Source: a virus
Length of the DNA: 33,075 nucleotides
IMG/VR virus record: IMGVR_UViG_3300029258_005029
Coordinates: 1-33,075 of that record
Direction: 5' to 3' (one strand)
In this document: positions 1 through 8,600 of the stretch, one piece after another
How the letters are laid out: every line of letters starts with the position of its first letter
Position numbering within the stretch: the first letter of the stretch is position 1
Position numbers and translations under genes: made by a program
The notes under the pieces: generated by a model
What the model was told of the DNA's origin: nothing
What the model saw: only the letters and a program-made list of their open reading frames with translations
The model's database searches: none

Positions 1-585
1 AAGGCCGCGGCCGATGCCTTTACGGGCACGGACGCCAAGGTGATTTTTATTCCCACCTCCATGACCGGCGGGACGTGGGACACGGACGGCACCGCGTCGT
101 CTGCGGCTACGAACAATGTGAGCAAGCACCATATTTCCACGATCCGGGACTACATGATCAACGATCTGCACGTGCCGTTTTTCACGGGCGAGCATTTCAT
201 CGGGCTGTTTACCACCAAGGCCTTGCGCGGGCTGCGCAACGACCGCGTGATCGAGTCGTGGAATATGTATCTGCGCAAGGGCGATTTGCTGTACCGCGGG
301 GAAATCGGACAGGTGGAGAGCGTGCGTTTCATTGAAGTCAACCACGAAAGCGCGCTTTCCAATTCCGTGGGCACGGGCAATGTGCTCGGCGAGGCCGTGA
401 TCTTCGGCAACGACGCCGTGGGCAGGATCGAGACCGAGTTTCCGCACCTGCGGGCCCAGCCCAACTATGCGGCCGATTTCGGGCGGCGGCACGCGGTTGC
501 CTGGTACGGGCTGGTCGGGTACGGGGTGAAGTTTCCTACTGCAAACGACCGCGAAGCGCGGATCGTGCGGATCACTTCTCAGTAG
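1..585 (+). CDS. Major capsid protein, C-terminal part (N4-gp56-like), 5' truncated
   Basis: The frame is open from the first base, so the start lies outside the window; 194 residues are visible. The fragment has features I associate with the C-terminal half of N4-gp56-type major capsid proteins: a GEIGQVESVRFIEV strand (capsid proteins of this group have a similar 'G-x-I-G-x-x-x-x-R-F-I-E' segment), a following GNVLGEAVIFGNDAVG segment, and a final GYGVKF...ARIVRI strand. It would form the icosahedral shell. A hairpin and small virion genes follow directly, as is common after capsid genes. The family assignment comes from recalled motif patterns, not a search; another HK97-fold capsid family is possible. 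The role as capsid is more certain than the exact family. Confidence 0.7.
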   Translation, partial: KAAADAFTGTDAKVIFIPTSMTGGTWDTDGTASSAATNNVSKHHISTIRDYMINDLHVPFFTGEHFIGLFTTKALRGLRNDRVIESWNMYLRKGDLLYRGEIGQVESVRFIEVNHESALSNSVGTGNVLGEAVIFGNDAVGRIETEFPHLRAQPNYAADFGRRHAVAWYGLVGYGVKFPTANDREARIVRITSQ

Positions 586-617
586 GGCTGTTGCCCCGGG
601 CCTGTACGGAAAAACCC

Positions 618-643
618 GGACGGGGATATCCTGATCCCCGTCC
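618..643 (+). promoter_or_regulatory. Perfect 10-bp hairpin between capsid gene and next gene
   Basis: Bases 618-627 (GGACGGGGAT) and 634-643 (ATCCCCGTCC) are exact reverse complements around a 6-base loop. No U-tract follows, and the next gene's Shine-Dalgarno (651-655) begins 8 bases later. It could be an mRNA-processing or stability element that protects the abundant capsid message, or a weak terminator. Confidence 0.55.
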
Positions 644-662
644 AAGTAGAGGAGGATGAGAA

Positions 663-1136
663 ATGCTTAGGAGCGCAGAATTGGTCAGCCTGCCTTTCCG
701 ATACCTGGAGACGGGCGTGACCGTGGACGATACGAAGATGGCCATCGATTTCCCGGGCCATGCGACCGGGGACTTGGGGATTTTCGAGATCCCCTTCAAA
801 TGTGAGGTGGCCGGTACGGCGCTGTTAATCAAGGAAGGGACGAGCGACGCGGACATCCGCGTTAAATTCGACAAGCGGCCCACCGCGGGCAGCGACACCA
901 GCCGGACCGACGGAACCCTCGGGGACATCATCCTGGGCACCAGCGGGGCCAGCGAGGCGGGCGCGTTCGTGTACGACGACGCAGGCGCGATGACGGTGTT
1001 GCAGCCCGGGCATGAAGTGGTGGCGCAGTTGATTACCACGGATTCGTGCACGACCGGGATGGCGTGGCCGTTTTTGCTGGTGCGCCAGGTGCCTGAGACG
1101 ATGGCGAATTGGACCAACGCCCAAGAGACCGAATAA
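663..1136 (+). CDS. Small virion protein, possible capsid decoration protein
   Basis: A 157-residue protein that I do not recognise by family. It is rich in beta-prone segments (for example ALLIKEG, ADIRVKF, GHEVVAQLIT, AWPFLLVRQVPE), as expected of a compact beta-sandwich. There is no signal peptide or membrane segment. The start is fixed by GGAGG at 651-655, 7 bases before the ATG. Its place directly after the capsid gene, separated only by a hairpin, fits a decoration or head-fibre protein; that role is inferred from position. A terminator-like hairpin follows its stop. Confidence 0.8.
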   Translation: MLRSAELVSLPFRYLETGVTVDDTKMAIDFPGHATGDLGIFEIPFKCEVAGTALLIKEGTSDADIRVKFDKRPTAGSDTSRTDGTLGDIILGTSGASEAGAFVYDDAGAMTVLQPGHEVVAQLITTDSCTTGMAWPFLLVRQVPETMANWTNAQETE

Positions 1137-1138
1137 CC

Positions 1139-1181
1139 GAGCCGCCGGCGCCGCTTAGCCCGGGGACCGCCGGCTCCTTTT
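1139..1181 (+). terminator. Possible rho-independent terminator
   Basis: GAGCCGCCGG at 1139-1148 pairs with CCGCCGGCTC at 1167-1176 as 6 bp, one C:C mismatch and 3 bp, and is followed by C then TTTT at 1178-1181. The T-tract is short, so it may only attenuate transcription and lower expression of the downstream genes relative to capsid. The next gene's Shine-Dalgarno starts at 1187. Confidence 0.4.
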
Positions 1182-1199
1182 CAGCAAGGAGAGAGTCTT

Positions 1200-1676
1200 A
1201 TGACTGCGTTAGCATCGTCGGACGTGACCGTGACCATCAACGACCGGGACAAGGACGTGGGCCACGGGGCGTTGCTTAAAAACATGACCATCGCCCAGGT
1301 GCAATTCGGGGACGGGAGTTTGACGTATCCCACGGGCGGGGTGCCGTTGCCTGCGAAGGAGAATTTCGGGTTCCTGAACGAGATCGCGTTCGGGGCCGTG
1401 CAGGAAAGCGCCGTGGGGTTTGTCTACAAGTACGACCAGACAAACCACAAGATTAAAATTTTTACCCAGGGGTTGGTCTCGGGATCGACGACCGGCGTCA
1501 CCATCGAGGCCGGGGCAACCGCGGCAAAGGTGGAAGACAGCGCCGGCTCGGAAGGCGATCTCAAGTTGGCAGGCGCGACCCCGGATACGACCTATGATGT
1601 GGGAGCATTGATCGAGCTGCCCAGTACGGTGGCCCCGGCTTCTGCGACGTTGAAGCTGTTTTTGGTCGGGGATTAG
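1200..1676 (+). CDS. Small phage structural protein
   Basis: A 158-residue protein. The pattern YPTGGVPL early, GFVYKYDQTNHKIKIF in the middle, and a hydrophobic C-terminal strand (ATLKLFLVGD) resembles a small structural protein that recurs next to capsid genes in other phages; I know no assigned function. The start has AGGAG at 1187-1191. There are no membrane or signal segments. It is probably a second capsid-surface or head-completion protein. Confidence in the gene is high and in the role low. Confidence 0.8.
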   Translation: MTALASSDVTVTINDRDKDVGHGALLKNMTIAQVQFGDGSLTYPTGGVPLPAKENFGFLNEIAFGAVQESAVGFVYKYDQTNHKIKIFTQGLVSGSTTGVTIEAGATAAKVEDSAGSEGDLKLAGATPDTTYDVGALIELPSTVAPASATLKLFLVGD

Positions 1677-1829
1677 CCCCCGGAAGCAAGAGGAAGGCGC
1701 TTTACAAAAAAGGCGTCGATTGAAAATTCAAGTGCGGAGGGGCTTTCCGGGGGTCGAAAAAAAAGTCCGTCCCTTTCCCTGGTCGGTCGATTCCCGGCCC
1801 CTCCCGCAACCAAACATTCGGAGAGACGC
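1677..1829. other. 153-base gap with long-range inverted repeat
   Basis: CCCCCGGAAGC (1677-1687) is complementary to GCTTTCCGGGGG (1742-1753) apart from one extra T, with a loop of 54 bases. An A8 run (1757-1764) follows. I find no convincing promoter. It is the longest non-coding stretch in the window. Confidence 0.35.
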
Positions 1830-2372
1830 ATGCAGACATTGCAAGTGAAAACCGCAGGCCCGGACGGCAAACCGTTTTTGCGCGACGTGCAGGTGATCCG
1901 GAGTTGGAGCAATTCGTCGGGGCAGCAGCTTTTTCTTCACGCCGACGGCGTTTACGGCTACAAGGACGGGTCTCCCATGCGGGACAAGCGGGAGTTTGAG
2001 TTGATTGCAAACGAGGCCCAGCGCAACGCAGCCCTACGCTGGTGGGAGGCCAAGGGCGAAGCCTTGAGCAAGCGGTTTTATGAGGAGAAAACGCAGCGTG
2101 AAATCCAAGCCGCGGAAGTCGCGGGCACGGACTTGATCCTGCAAAATGAGGCGGACTTGGATGCGTGTCAATACATCCGCCGTCCGGTCAACAACCGAAA
2201 GGCCTCTGCCTACGGAGAACCGCACACCTGGACGCATTGGTTCGATCACCGGCCGGAGTGGTGGGGACATGCGTTTTCCATCCAACTCGGGCCGTTTTAT
2301 TACAAGCGGATGGACCCCGAGCCGACCCCGGAAGCGACGGCCCCCGAGCCGAAGGACAAGGAGACGTTTTAG
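1830..2372 (+). CDS. Hypothetical virion-region protein
   Basis: A 180-residue protein of unknown family. The N-terminal part has beta-prone segments (TLQVKTAGPDG, LFLHADGVYGYKDG). The middle is helical and charged (residues about 60-105), and residues about 120-165 are rich in aromatic residues and histidine (WTHWFDHRPEWWGH). The tail is acidic and proline-rich and probably disordered. GGAGAG at 1820-1825 lies 4 bases before the ATG. The next gene starts at the base after its stop codon, so the two are translationally coupled. I make no functional call. Confidence 0.75.
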   Translation: MQTLQVKTAGPDGKPFLRDVQVIRSWSNSSGQQLFLHADGVYGYKDGSPMRDKREFELIANEAQRNAALRWWEAKGEALSKRFYEEKTQREIQAAEVAGTDLILQNEADLDACQYIRRPVNNRKASAYGEPHTWTHWFDHRPEWWGHAFSIQLGPFYYKRMDPEPTPEATAPEPKDKETF

Positions 2373-2798
2373 ATGGCAACGGCGACGGCCTCCAACCGGA
2401 TCAAGTATAAGCTGGCCCAGGGCGCGGTGGATTTTGAAAACGACACCTTTACCGTCATCCTGATGCAATCGGGGTTTACATTCGACAAGGATGCACATCA
2501 CGCCTATGCGGATGTGAGCTCCGATGAGCTGGCCGCGGGAAACGGCTATACGCAAAAGGACAAAGCCATTGTTTTCGACTCCCTGACCGAATCGGACGCA
2601 AACGACCGGGCCGAGGCTTTGTTCGGAAATGCGCAGTGGGACGCTTCCGGCGGCTCCATCGGCCCGGCTGCGGCGGCCGTGGTGATCGACGAGACCGCGG
2701 ACGATACGATTGTTGGCTGCTATGCGTTCGACGCGGACGTGACGGTGCCGAGCGGGGATACGTGGTTGATGTCCGGATTTCAATTCAATATCGGGTAG
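2373..2798 (+). CDS. Conserved phage structural protein with an ENDTF..ILM / GDIGP-type fold
   Basis: A 141-residue protein of a type I recognise from many phage structural regions. It begins with a helix followed by VDFENDTFTVILMQSGFTF, then YADVSSDELAAGNGYT, a central SGGSIGPAAAAVVID strand, GCYAFDADVTVPSG, and ends in a hydrophobic strand. No biochemical role is known to me. The ATG directly follows the upstream stop and uses AAGGAG at 2358-2363. The same pattern recurs in the second half of the next gene, so the two genes appear to share a duplicated domain. Confidence 0.85.
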   Translation: MATATASNRIKYKLAQGAVDFENDTFTVILMQSGFTFDKDAHHAYADVSSDELAAGNGYTQKDKAIVFDSLTESDANDRAEALFGNAQWDASGGSIGPAAAAVVIDETADDTIVGCYAFDADVTVPSGDTWLMSGFQFNIG

Positions 2799-2804
2799 CG
2801 GACG

Positions 2805-3947
2805 ATGGGATGGGTCACCCGGCTTTCACCAACATACTGGACCCCTTACGAAAGCGGCGGCCCTTGGGCCGTATGGAACGGCGCAAGTTGGATTCATAAT
2901 GTCGCGGAGAACCCGGGGACGATTGCCCTGGTTCCGACCGGTGGATGGAGCGCCGGGTTCCGGGCGTTGTACATGGAGGTGACGCACAATCTAACGGGCC
3001 AATCAACGCTTCTGAATCTGAGCGACGTCAACTTTAGTCCGACCCCCCGCTCCGGGCCTTATATTTCGGGGTTGTGGTCGAATTCCGCATCCGGCGCTCA
3101 GTTGGTTTGCGCCGGCTGGACCCAGGATGTGCCGGGCAAGGACGATATCGGGGTATTGTATTTGGAAGGTTTGATGCCGTGCATTTTGAACCTCCGGCTT
3201 TTCGAGCTGGAGTTTACGTCGCTTCCGGACATGGATTTGACGTTTGGGGCCGAAGGCGGCACCGGCAGGCTGACGACGAACCTTTCCCCCCTCACCCTGG
3301 CCGTTACCCTGAGCGGCGGCGACGGGGACCTGATCTATGCGGACACAATAATCGAAATGAGTCAGACCGCAGGGATTCCGGGCCGGTATCCGGGACATAT
3401 GCCGGATTGGGAGAACGACACGTTCGAGGTCGGGCTCATGGGAGGCGGAAGCGGAGGCGGAGGCTCTTTTTCCTGCGTGGTGCAGCAGGCCGCGTGGCGT
3501 CGCACGGATTTTGCGACCTGGGAGTTGTCGGTCGGGTCCTATGTCGGCGCGAGCCTCACCCTGTCCGGCGTGACGGTGAGCGAAGACCCGGACCAAAATC
3601 AAAAAGAGATCACTTGGGATACGTTGCATGTGACGCCGCAAGGCGGCGACATCGGGCCGATTTACGGCGTCATGATTTTCGATGTGAGCTTGCCTTCGAA
3701 ACCCTATGTCGGGTGTTTTGCCTTTGATGCGCCGTTCACCTTGTACGCCGGACATACGTTGCAATTGACGTTGACCTGCACCGATTATGTCGGATCGCCC
3801 ATCGTCGATTTCCCCGTGTACGTCTGCCGGGCCTGCGGGGCCGTTTGGATGGGGGACGATCAGATGTACCGCGACCCGGACCGGTGTCCCCGGTGCGGGC
3901 GGTTTGCGGGCCCCAGGGATTTGCGTCCGGCCGGCGGCGGTTGGTGA
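2805..3947 (+). CDS. Virion-associated protein with a duplicated structural domain and C-terminal zinc ribbon
   Basis: A 380-residue protein. Residues 1-200 are a beta-rich region I do not recognise. Residues about 200-345 repeat the pattern of the preceding protein: WENDTFEVGLM, a short Gly/Ser linker, then GGDIGPIYGVMIFD, VGCFAFDAPFTLYAG and a hydrophobic strand. The C-terminus carries two CxxC pairs (CRAC and CPRC, 19 residues apart from first to third Cys region), the signature of a zinc ribbon. No clear Shine-Dalgarno is visible; the start lies 6 bases after the upstream stop, which suggests coupled translation. It is probably a virion or assembly protein. The zinc ribbon could bind nucleic acid or stabilise the C-terminus. 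Confidence 0.8.
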   Translation: MGWVTRLSPTYWTPYESGGPWAVWNGASWIHNVAENPGTIALVPTGGWSAGFRALYMEVTHNLTGQSTLLNLSDVNFSPTPRSGPYISGLWSNSASGAQLVCAGWTQDVPGKDDIGVLYLEGLMPCILNLRLFELEFTSLPDMDLTFGAEGGTGRLTTNLSPLTLAVTLSGGDGDLIYADTIIEMSQTAGIPGRYPGHMPDWENDTFEVGLMGGGSGGGGSFSCVVQQAAWRRTDFATWELSVGSYVGASLTLSGVTVSEDPDQNQKEITWDTLHVTPQGGDIGPIYGVMIFDVSLPSKPYVGCFAFDAPFTLYAGHTLQLTLTCTDYVGSPIVDFPVYVCRACGAVWMGDDQMYRDPDRCPRCGRFAGPRDLRPAGGGW

Positions 3948-3967
3948 TGCGCGAGGAGCGGGTTTAA

Positions 3968-4903
3968 ATGTTCGGAAAATTCCTAAAACGGTTGGTGCTG
4001 GACGCCTTGGATGAACACACCCCGGATGCGCTGTTTTACGGGGAGCGGCAGATTTTCGATTATCTGGACATCGCCGCAAACCACTTTGCCCGGGCCACGG
4101 GCATTTTGCATGCCAGCACGGAATTGACCACCGTGGAAGACCAACAGGCTTACGACCTTCCCCCCGATTTTATCCGGCTGTATTTAAAGAACAATCTCGG
4201 CCGGTATTTTATCAAATACAACGACGGCAGCGTGTATTCATGGCCCATCCTGGCGCCTTACGAGCGGCTTTATAAAACCAACCTGACCGATTCGCGGGAG
4301 ACTCCGGCCCGGTTCGCCCTGCGGGACAAGCCCGAAAAAGAATCGTTGATCGAGGGAGAGGTCTCGGAAGACGGCGCGGTGGACGACAAGGGGGAAAGCG
4401 CGTTGATCGACGAGGACATGCTGTTTTCAACCACCAACCGGGTGCATGCCAGGGATGTGGTGCACAACACGACCCGGGGGGCGAGCGGATTCGTGCTGTC
4501 GGTCACGGGCGAGACCGAGTGTCGGTGTGCGTTGTTTAACGACAACGGAGACGCTCGAACGGGCTTTTCAGACGGAGACGCTTACATTATTCAACCGGCC
4601 GCGGAAAAACAGATTTATTTGGATGCGCCTTCGGCGACCGCCGGGCATACGATGACGGTGGAGTATGTGTCGGTGCCGAATTTGGTGTACACGGATTATG
4701 GGTTTTGGCGGTTTCCTTCCCGGACCTGTCAGGCGATTTGTTGGGGCGCGGCCCAACTGTTGCGGATGCCCGGAGCGGACATCAACGGGATGAAGCTGGC
4801 CGGGGCTGTCGGCGGGATGTTCCAAGATGAGATCCGCCGGGTGAAGCAAGAGGAGGCTTTGCATATTTTGCGCCATCGCCGTCGCGGAAAATTCGGCCGG
4901 TAG
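3968..4903 (+). CDS. Head-to-tail adaptor-like protein (long form)
   Basis: A 311-residue protein. The N-terminus (YLDIAANHFARATGILHASTELTT, then QQAYDLPPDFIRLYLKNN) follows the pattern of head-tail adaptor proteins: a helical bundle, then a strand with 'Y-D-L-P-P-D-F'. Residues about 110-200 form an acidic insertion, followed by beta segments, and the C-terminus is a helix ending in basic residues (RHRRRGKFGR). Such proteins dock on the portal ring and connect it to the tail. GAGGAG at 3953-3958 supports the start. The next gene has the same general plan, so the pair may form successive adaptor rings. The family assignment is by pattern only. Confidence 0.65.
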   Translation: MFGKFLKRLVLDALDEHTPDALFYGERQIFDYLDIAANHFARATGILHASTELTTVEDQQAYDLPPDFIRLYLKNNLGRYFIKYNDGSVYSWPILAPYERLYKTNLTDSRETPARFALRDKPEKESLIEGEVSEDGAVDDKGESALIDEDMLFSTTNRVHARDVVHNTTRGASGFVLSVTGETECRCALFNDNGDARTGFSDGDAYIIQPAAEKQIYLDAPSATAGHTMTVEYVSVPNLVYTDYGFWRFPSRTCQAICWGAAQLLRMPGADINGMKLAGAVGGMFQDEIRRVKQEEALHILRHRRRGKFGR

Positions 4904-4950
4904 GGCCGGGGCAACAGCGGGAAAAAACGAAAAAAGGGAGGGTTTAAAAA

Positions 4951-5577
4951 ATGAGCATGACGCTTGCAACTTTAAAATCGGAGACCCGGTCGTTGTTGAA
5001 TGAGCCGGCACAAGAGTTTTTTGACGATACGGAGATCGAGCGATGGTTGCAGCAGGCTGCAATCGATGTCTCCCGGGTCGCGCTTTGCGTGGAAGGGTCC
5101 GCCGAGGTGGGGCTTACGACGGACACCCAAGAATATTCTTTGACCGGCACGGACGCGGTTGATGCGATTAAAATCCATGCCGTGATTTACGACGAAAAGG
5201 GGTTGATGAAGATCGACCCCCGGATGATCGCCCATATCACCGGCACCGCAAGCGGCACCCCTGCGTATTGGTACGACTGGGGCGGTTCCATCGGGTTTTG
5301 GCCGGTCCCGGATTCGGATTGCAACGGCACGTCCGCGGACTTGTATTTCAGCGAAGAGACGGACGATGTGACCGAGATTCCGGATGAGTTTCAACTCGAT
5401 TTGCCTCTTTATGCGGCGAGCCGGGGCAAGATCAAGGAAGGGAAATTCGCGCAGGCCGCACAACTCCAACAGATGTATCTCAATTCCGTGGCGTTCCATC
5501 GCCAGAATCTCCATGAGCGCGGCCGCGACAGCAAGGACATGATGAAGGTCCCGGACCGGACCGTGCAGGCTCAATAA
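4951..5577 (+). CDS. Head-to-tail adaptor-like protein (short form)
   Basis: A 208-residue protein with the typical layout of podovirus-type adaptors. It opens with helices (SETRSLLNEPAQEFFDDTEI, then ERWLQQAAIDVSR), continues with a strand region (EYSLTGTDAVDAIKIHAVIY), then GTPAYWYDWGGSIGFWPVPD, EIPDEFQLDLPLYAASRGK, and a long C-terminal helix. It probably binds below the portal and carries the nozzle, which is the next gene. GGGAGGG at 4936-4942 is a strong ribosome binding site. A hairpin separates it from the nozzle gene. Confidence 0.7.
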   Translation: MSMTLATLKSETRSLLNEPAQEFFDDTEIERWLQQAAIDVSRVALCVEGSAEVGLTTDTQEYSLTGTDAVDAIKIHAVIYDEKGLMKIDPRMIAHITGTASGTPAYWYDWGGSIGFWPVPDSDCNGTSADLYFSEETDDVTEIPDEFQLDLPLYAASRGKIKEGKFAQAAQLQQMYLNSVAFHRQNLHERGRDSKDMMKVPDRTVQAQ

Positions 5578-5591
5578 AACGTTTTACCCCC

Positions 5592-5633
5592 CCGTCCTTT
5601 TGTTCCGCCCGCAGCGGCAGGGGCAAAGGACGG
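5592..5633 (+). promoter_or_regulatory. Hairpin just upstream of the nozzle gene
   Basis: CCGTCCTTT (5592-5600) and AAAGGACGG (5625-5633) are exact reverse complements around a 24-base loop that can form a smaller CCGC/GCGG stem. No T-tract follows. The Shine-Dalgarno of the next gene (5643-5648) begins 9 bases later, an arrangement similar to the hairpin at 618-643. Confidence 0.5.
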
Positions 5634-5655
5634 ACCGCGGTAGAGGAGAAGCAGG

Positions 5656-8600
5656 GTGACCCGGAAACTCGATGACAAAGAGAAACCGGTCGTTCAGGCG
5701 GTGCGGGAGCCGGAGGTTCCAATCGGCGTAGAGCCTACCCCGGACCGGGAACGAATCGAAATCAAAGCCCCAACCGCACCGAGGTCGGAGACGCCCACGG
5801 CCGGAGATGCGTTCACGGTGGAGCCGGGCATGCGGCCCTCCCCTGCCGTGGAGACGCCCACGGCCGGAGATGAGTTCACGGTGGAGCCGGGCATGCGGCC
5901 CTCCCCTGCCGTGGAGACGCCTACGGCCGGAGATGCGTTCACGGTGGAGCCGGGCATGCGGCCCTCCCCTGCCGTGGAGACGCCTACGGCCGGAGATGCG
6001 TTCACGGTGGAGCCGGGCATGCGGCCCTCCCCTGCCGTGGAGACGCCCACGGCAGGGGATGCGTTCACGGTGGAGCCGGGCAGACGATTCCCCCCTTTGG
6101 TAGACCTGACGCCTGCGGGCGATGCCTTTACCGTCTATTCCCATAGAGTTCCTATTTATCAAACGAATATTCAACCGGCCCGGGACGATTCCAGGATCGA
6201 GCCGGGCCGCAGGCTTTCCCCCGCCGCCGATCTGCCTGTGGCCCCGGACCGGGAGACAATGACCCCGGCCGGGACCGGCCGGCCCCCCACGGATGTGCCG
6301 CAGAGCCCGGACACGGAACGGATCGAGCCGGTCCGACGGCCTGCACCGCCTACGTCCACGCCCGCCGGGCCGGACACCGAGATATTGAGCGCCGCACCGG
6401 CGTTGCCGTCTCAGGAGATCCGCCCGGCCCGGGACGAGGAGACGCTGCGGAAGCAGTTTTTTTTCATCGGCGAATGGATCCCGGATGCGGACCCGTTGAA
6501 GATCGGGGAGGAAAACTATGAGACCCTGGAAAATTACCGCTACAATTCCCGCGGGATCGAAGGGGTGCAAGGCTACCGCAAGGTGAACACCCGTCCCTTG
6601 ATGGTGTTGCAGAACAACATTCAGACCGAATTCAGCGAAACGGACCCCTCAAGCTGTTTCAGTGTGGGCGAAAACGGAATCGAAGCGACCAGCGTGAGCC
6701 AGGATGCCGCGGCCGCGGTGTCGTGCGATTACGGTGCGAATTTCGCCGGAGATTGGGAGCATCAATTGTTGGTGACCGCTTCGGGGACAAGCGACGACAG
6801 CCGGTGTTTTGTGTGGGGCTTGGGGACCGAAGAACATAAGGATTTGCTGGATGCGCTGCAAACCGGTCTCGGGATTTACAGCCTGTATCACGCCACGGGA
6901 ACCACATGGGATTTGCGGATTCAGGAAAACGTGACCGGCACGACCCGGGATGCGGAAGCGGCTTCCGGCTTGACCGCAAGCACATCTTACTGGGTGCGGC
7001 TGATACACGATGCGGACGGGGCCTCGAACGGCCGGTTGACCGTGGAAACCTGGTCGATGGATGCGGCCGGAGATTTGGATTCGTTGGTGCAATCCGCGAG
7101 CATGGACCTGGACGCGGCTTTGACGTCGCACCGGTATTTGTTTTTGGCATGCGCCTACAACGACGGGACCGCGAACCGGGAATGGTCAGGGAATGCGCCG
7201 TCTTATCTCTTTGTAATCGCGGAGGATTTGCCGGCCGGGTTTTACTACAGGAAAGACACGCCGGCAGAGGAAAGCTATTGCGTGGTGCAAGCCGAGGATT
7301 TGAAAAGCGGCTTGAACCGCTTGTTCGTGAACGAGACCGCAATCGGCGATCAGGGCCAATTCGAGGACCGTTCCGGAGAGACTTTGTTGACCGAATCGGA
7401 AAACGGGGGCTTGGGTCGTTTTGCGCTTTGGCCCCGCAACACCCTGGCGTATGCCAACGGCCGGGACGTCAAGGTTTGGGCCGGGGAGAAGGCCCCCGTC
7501 GCATGCGCGTTTACCGTGGACTCCACGCCCACGGGGGTCAGCTTCGATAATATGACGGATTTTACGGCCCAGGCCAACAACACTTTGGATGATGCGGACC
7601 AGGTGGTGCGCGTGGGCGGCGGAAACAATTCGGATTGCGTGTTGCTGCTCCACGGCGACGGCACCGACGGAAGCACGACCATTCCGGATAGTTCTTCGGG
7701 CGGGGGCCACGGCAACGCGACCGTCGTCAACTCGGCCCAACTCGACACGGATCAAGCCAAGTTCGGCGTGTCGTCCATCAAGTTTCCGGCAGTTGGGGAT
7801 TACATCACTTTTGCGGACAGCGACGATTGGGACTTCGGCTCAGGGTGTTTCACCATCGATTTTTGGATCCGGTTCGAGACGGCCCCGAGCGCAACCAGTA
7901 TAACTATGATTTACCAAGGGACAGGATCAACGGATTGGGAATTGGGATGGAATTATGGAACCGGTGCCCTTTACTTTACCGCGCAAAACAGTGGAAGTCA
8001 GATATTCCAACTTTTTAGCACTTTTTCTTTCGATGCGGACCGTTGGTATCATATCGCGGTCGTGCGCGGATGGGGAGGAGACACGGACCTGCTGGCCCTT
8101 TGCGTGGACGGCACGGCGCTGGGCACTGATACGGCCGAAAATACGGGCGTCATGCCGAACGCAACCACTACGCTGAGAATCTTAAGCTATCACAATGAAG
8201 CCTGTTGGGTGGATGAATTCCGCATCCTCAAAGGCGCGGCCGCGTGGACCGCGAATTTTTCTCCGTCCGCCTCGGCGTATCGGACCGCGGACAATGTGCT
8301 GGTATTGGGGACCGAACGGCCCGCGAGTGCGTTTCACATCGAGACGGCTTCGGCGAATTCCGAAACCGGCGCCACCCTGGACGGCAAGGCCCATAACGGG
8401 GCTTCTTGGGCCGACATAGCCGATTTTACGGACAATACCTCCGGGTTCGACGCGGACGGCGAAGTCGCCCTGAGTGCGTCGGCGTTTGAAGCCGCGGATA
8501 CCGTGCCCGTGTACATCGCGGGCCGGTATCTGCATTGGTATGCGTTGGTCCTAAGCGGGGGCCAGGCGGACCTCAAGCGGATCACCTGCGAGATGCCGCC

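Noticed and set aside
1715-1765. Possible promoter (TTGAAA) in the 1677-1829 gap
   Set aside because: No -10-like hexamer at suitable spacing, and the flanking genes are in one co-directional series.
5694-6068. Minus-strand frame with perfect 21-residue repeats
   Set aside because: The repeats are only the reverse reading of the 63-base tandem repeats in the nozzle-like gene.
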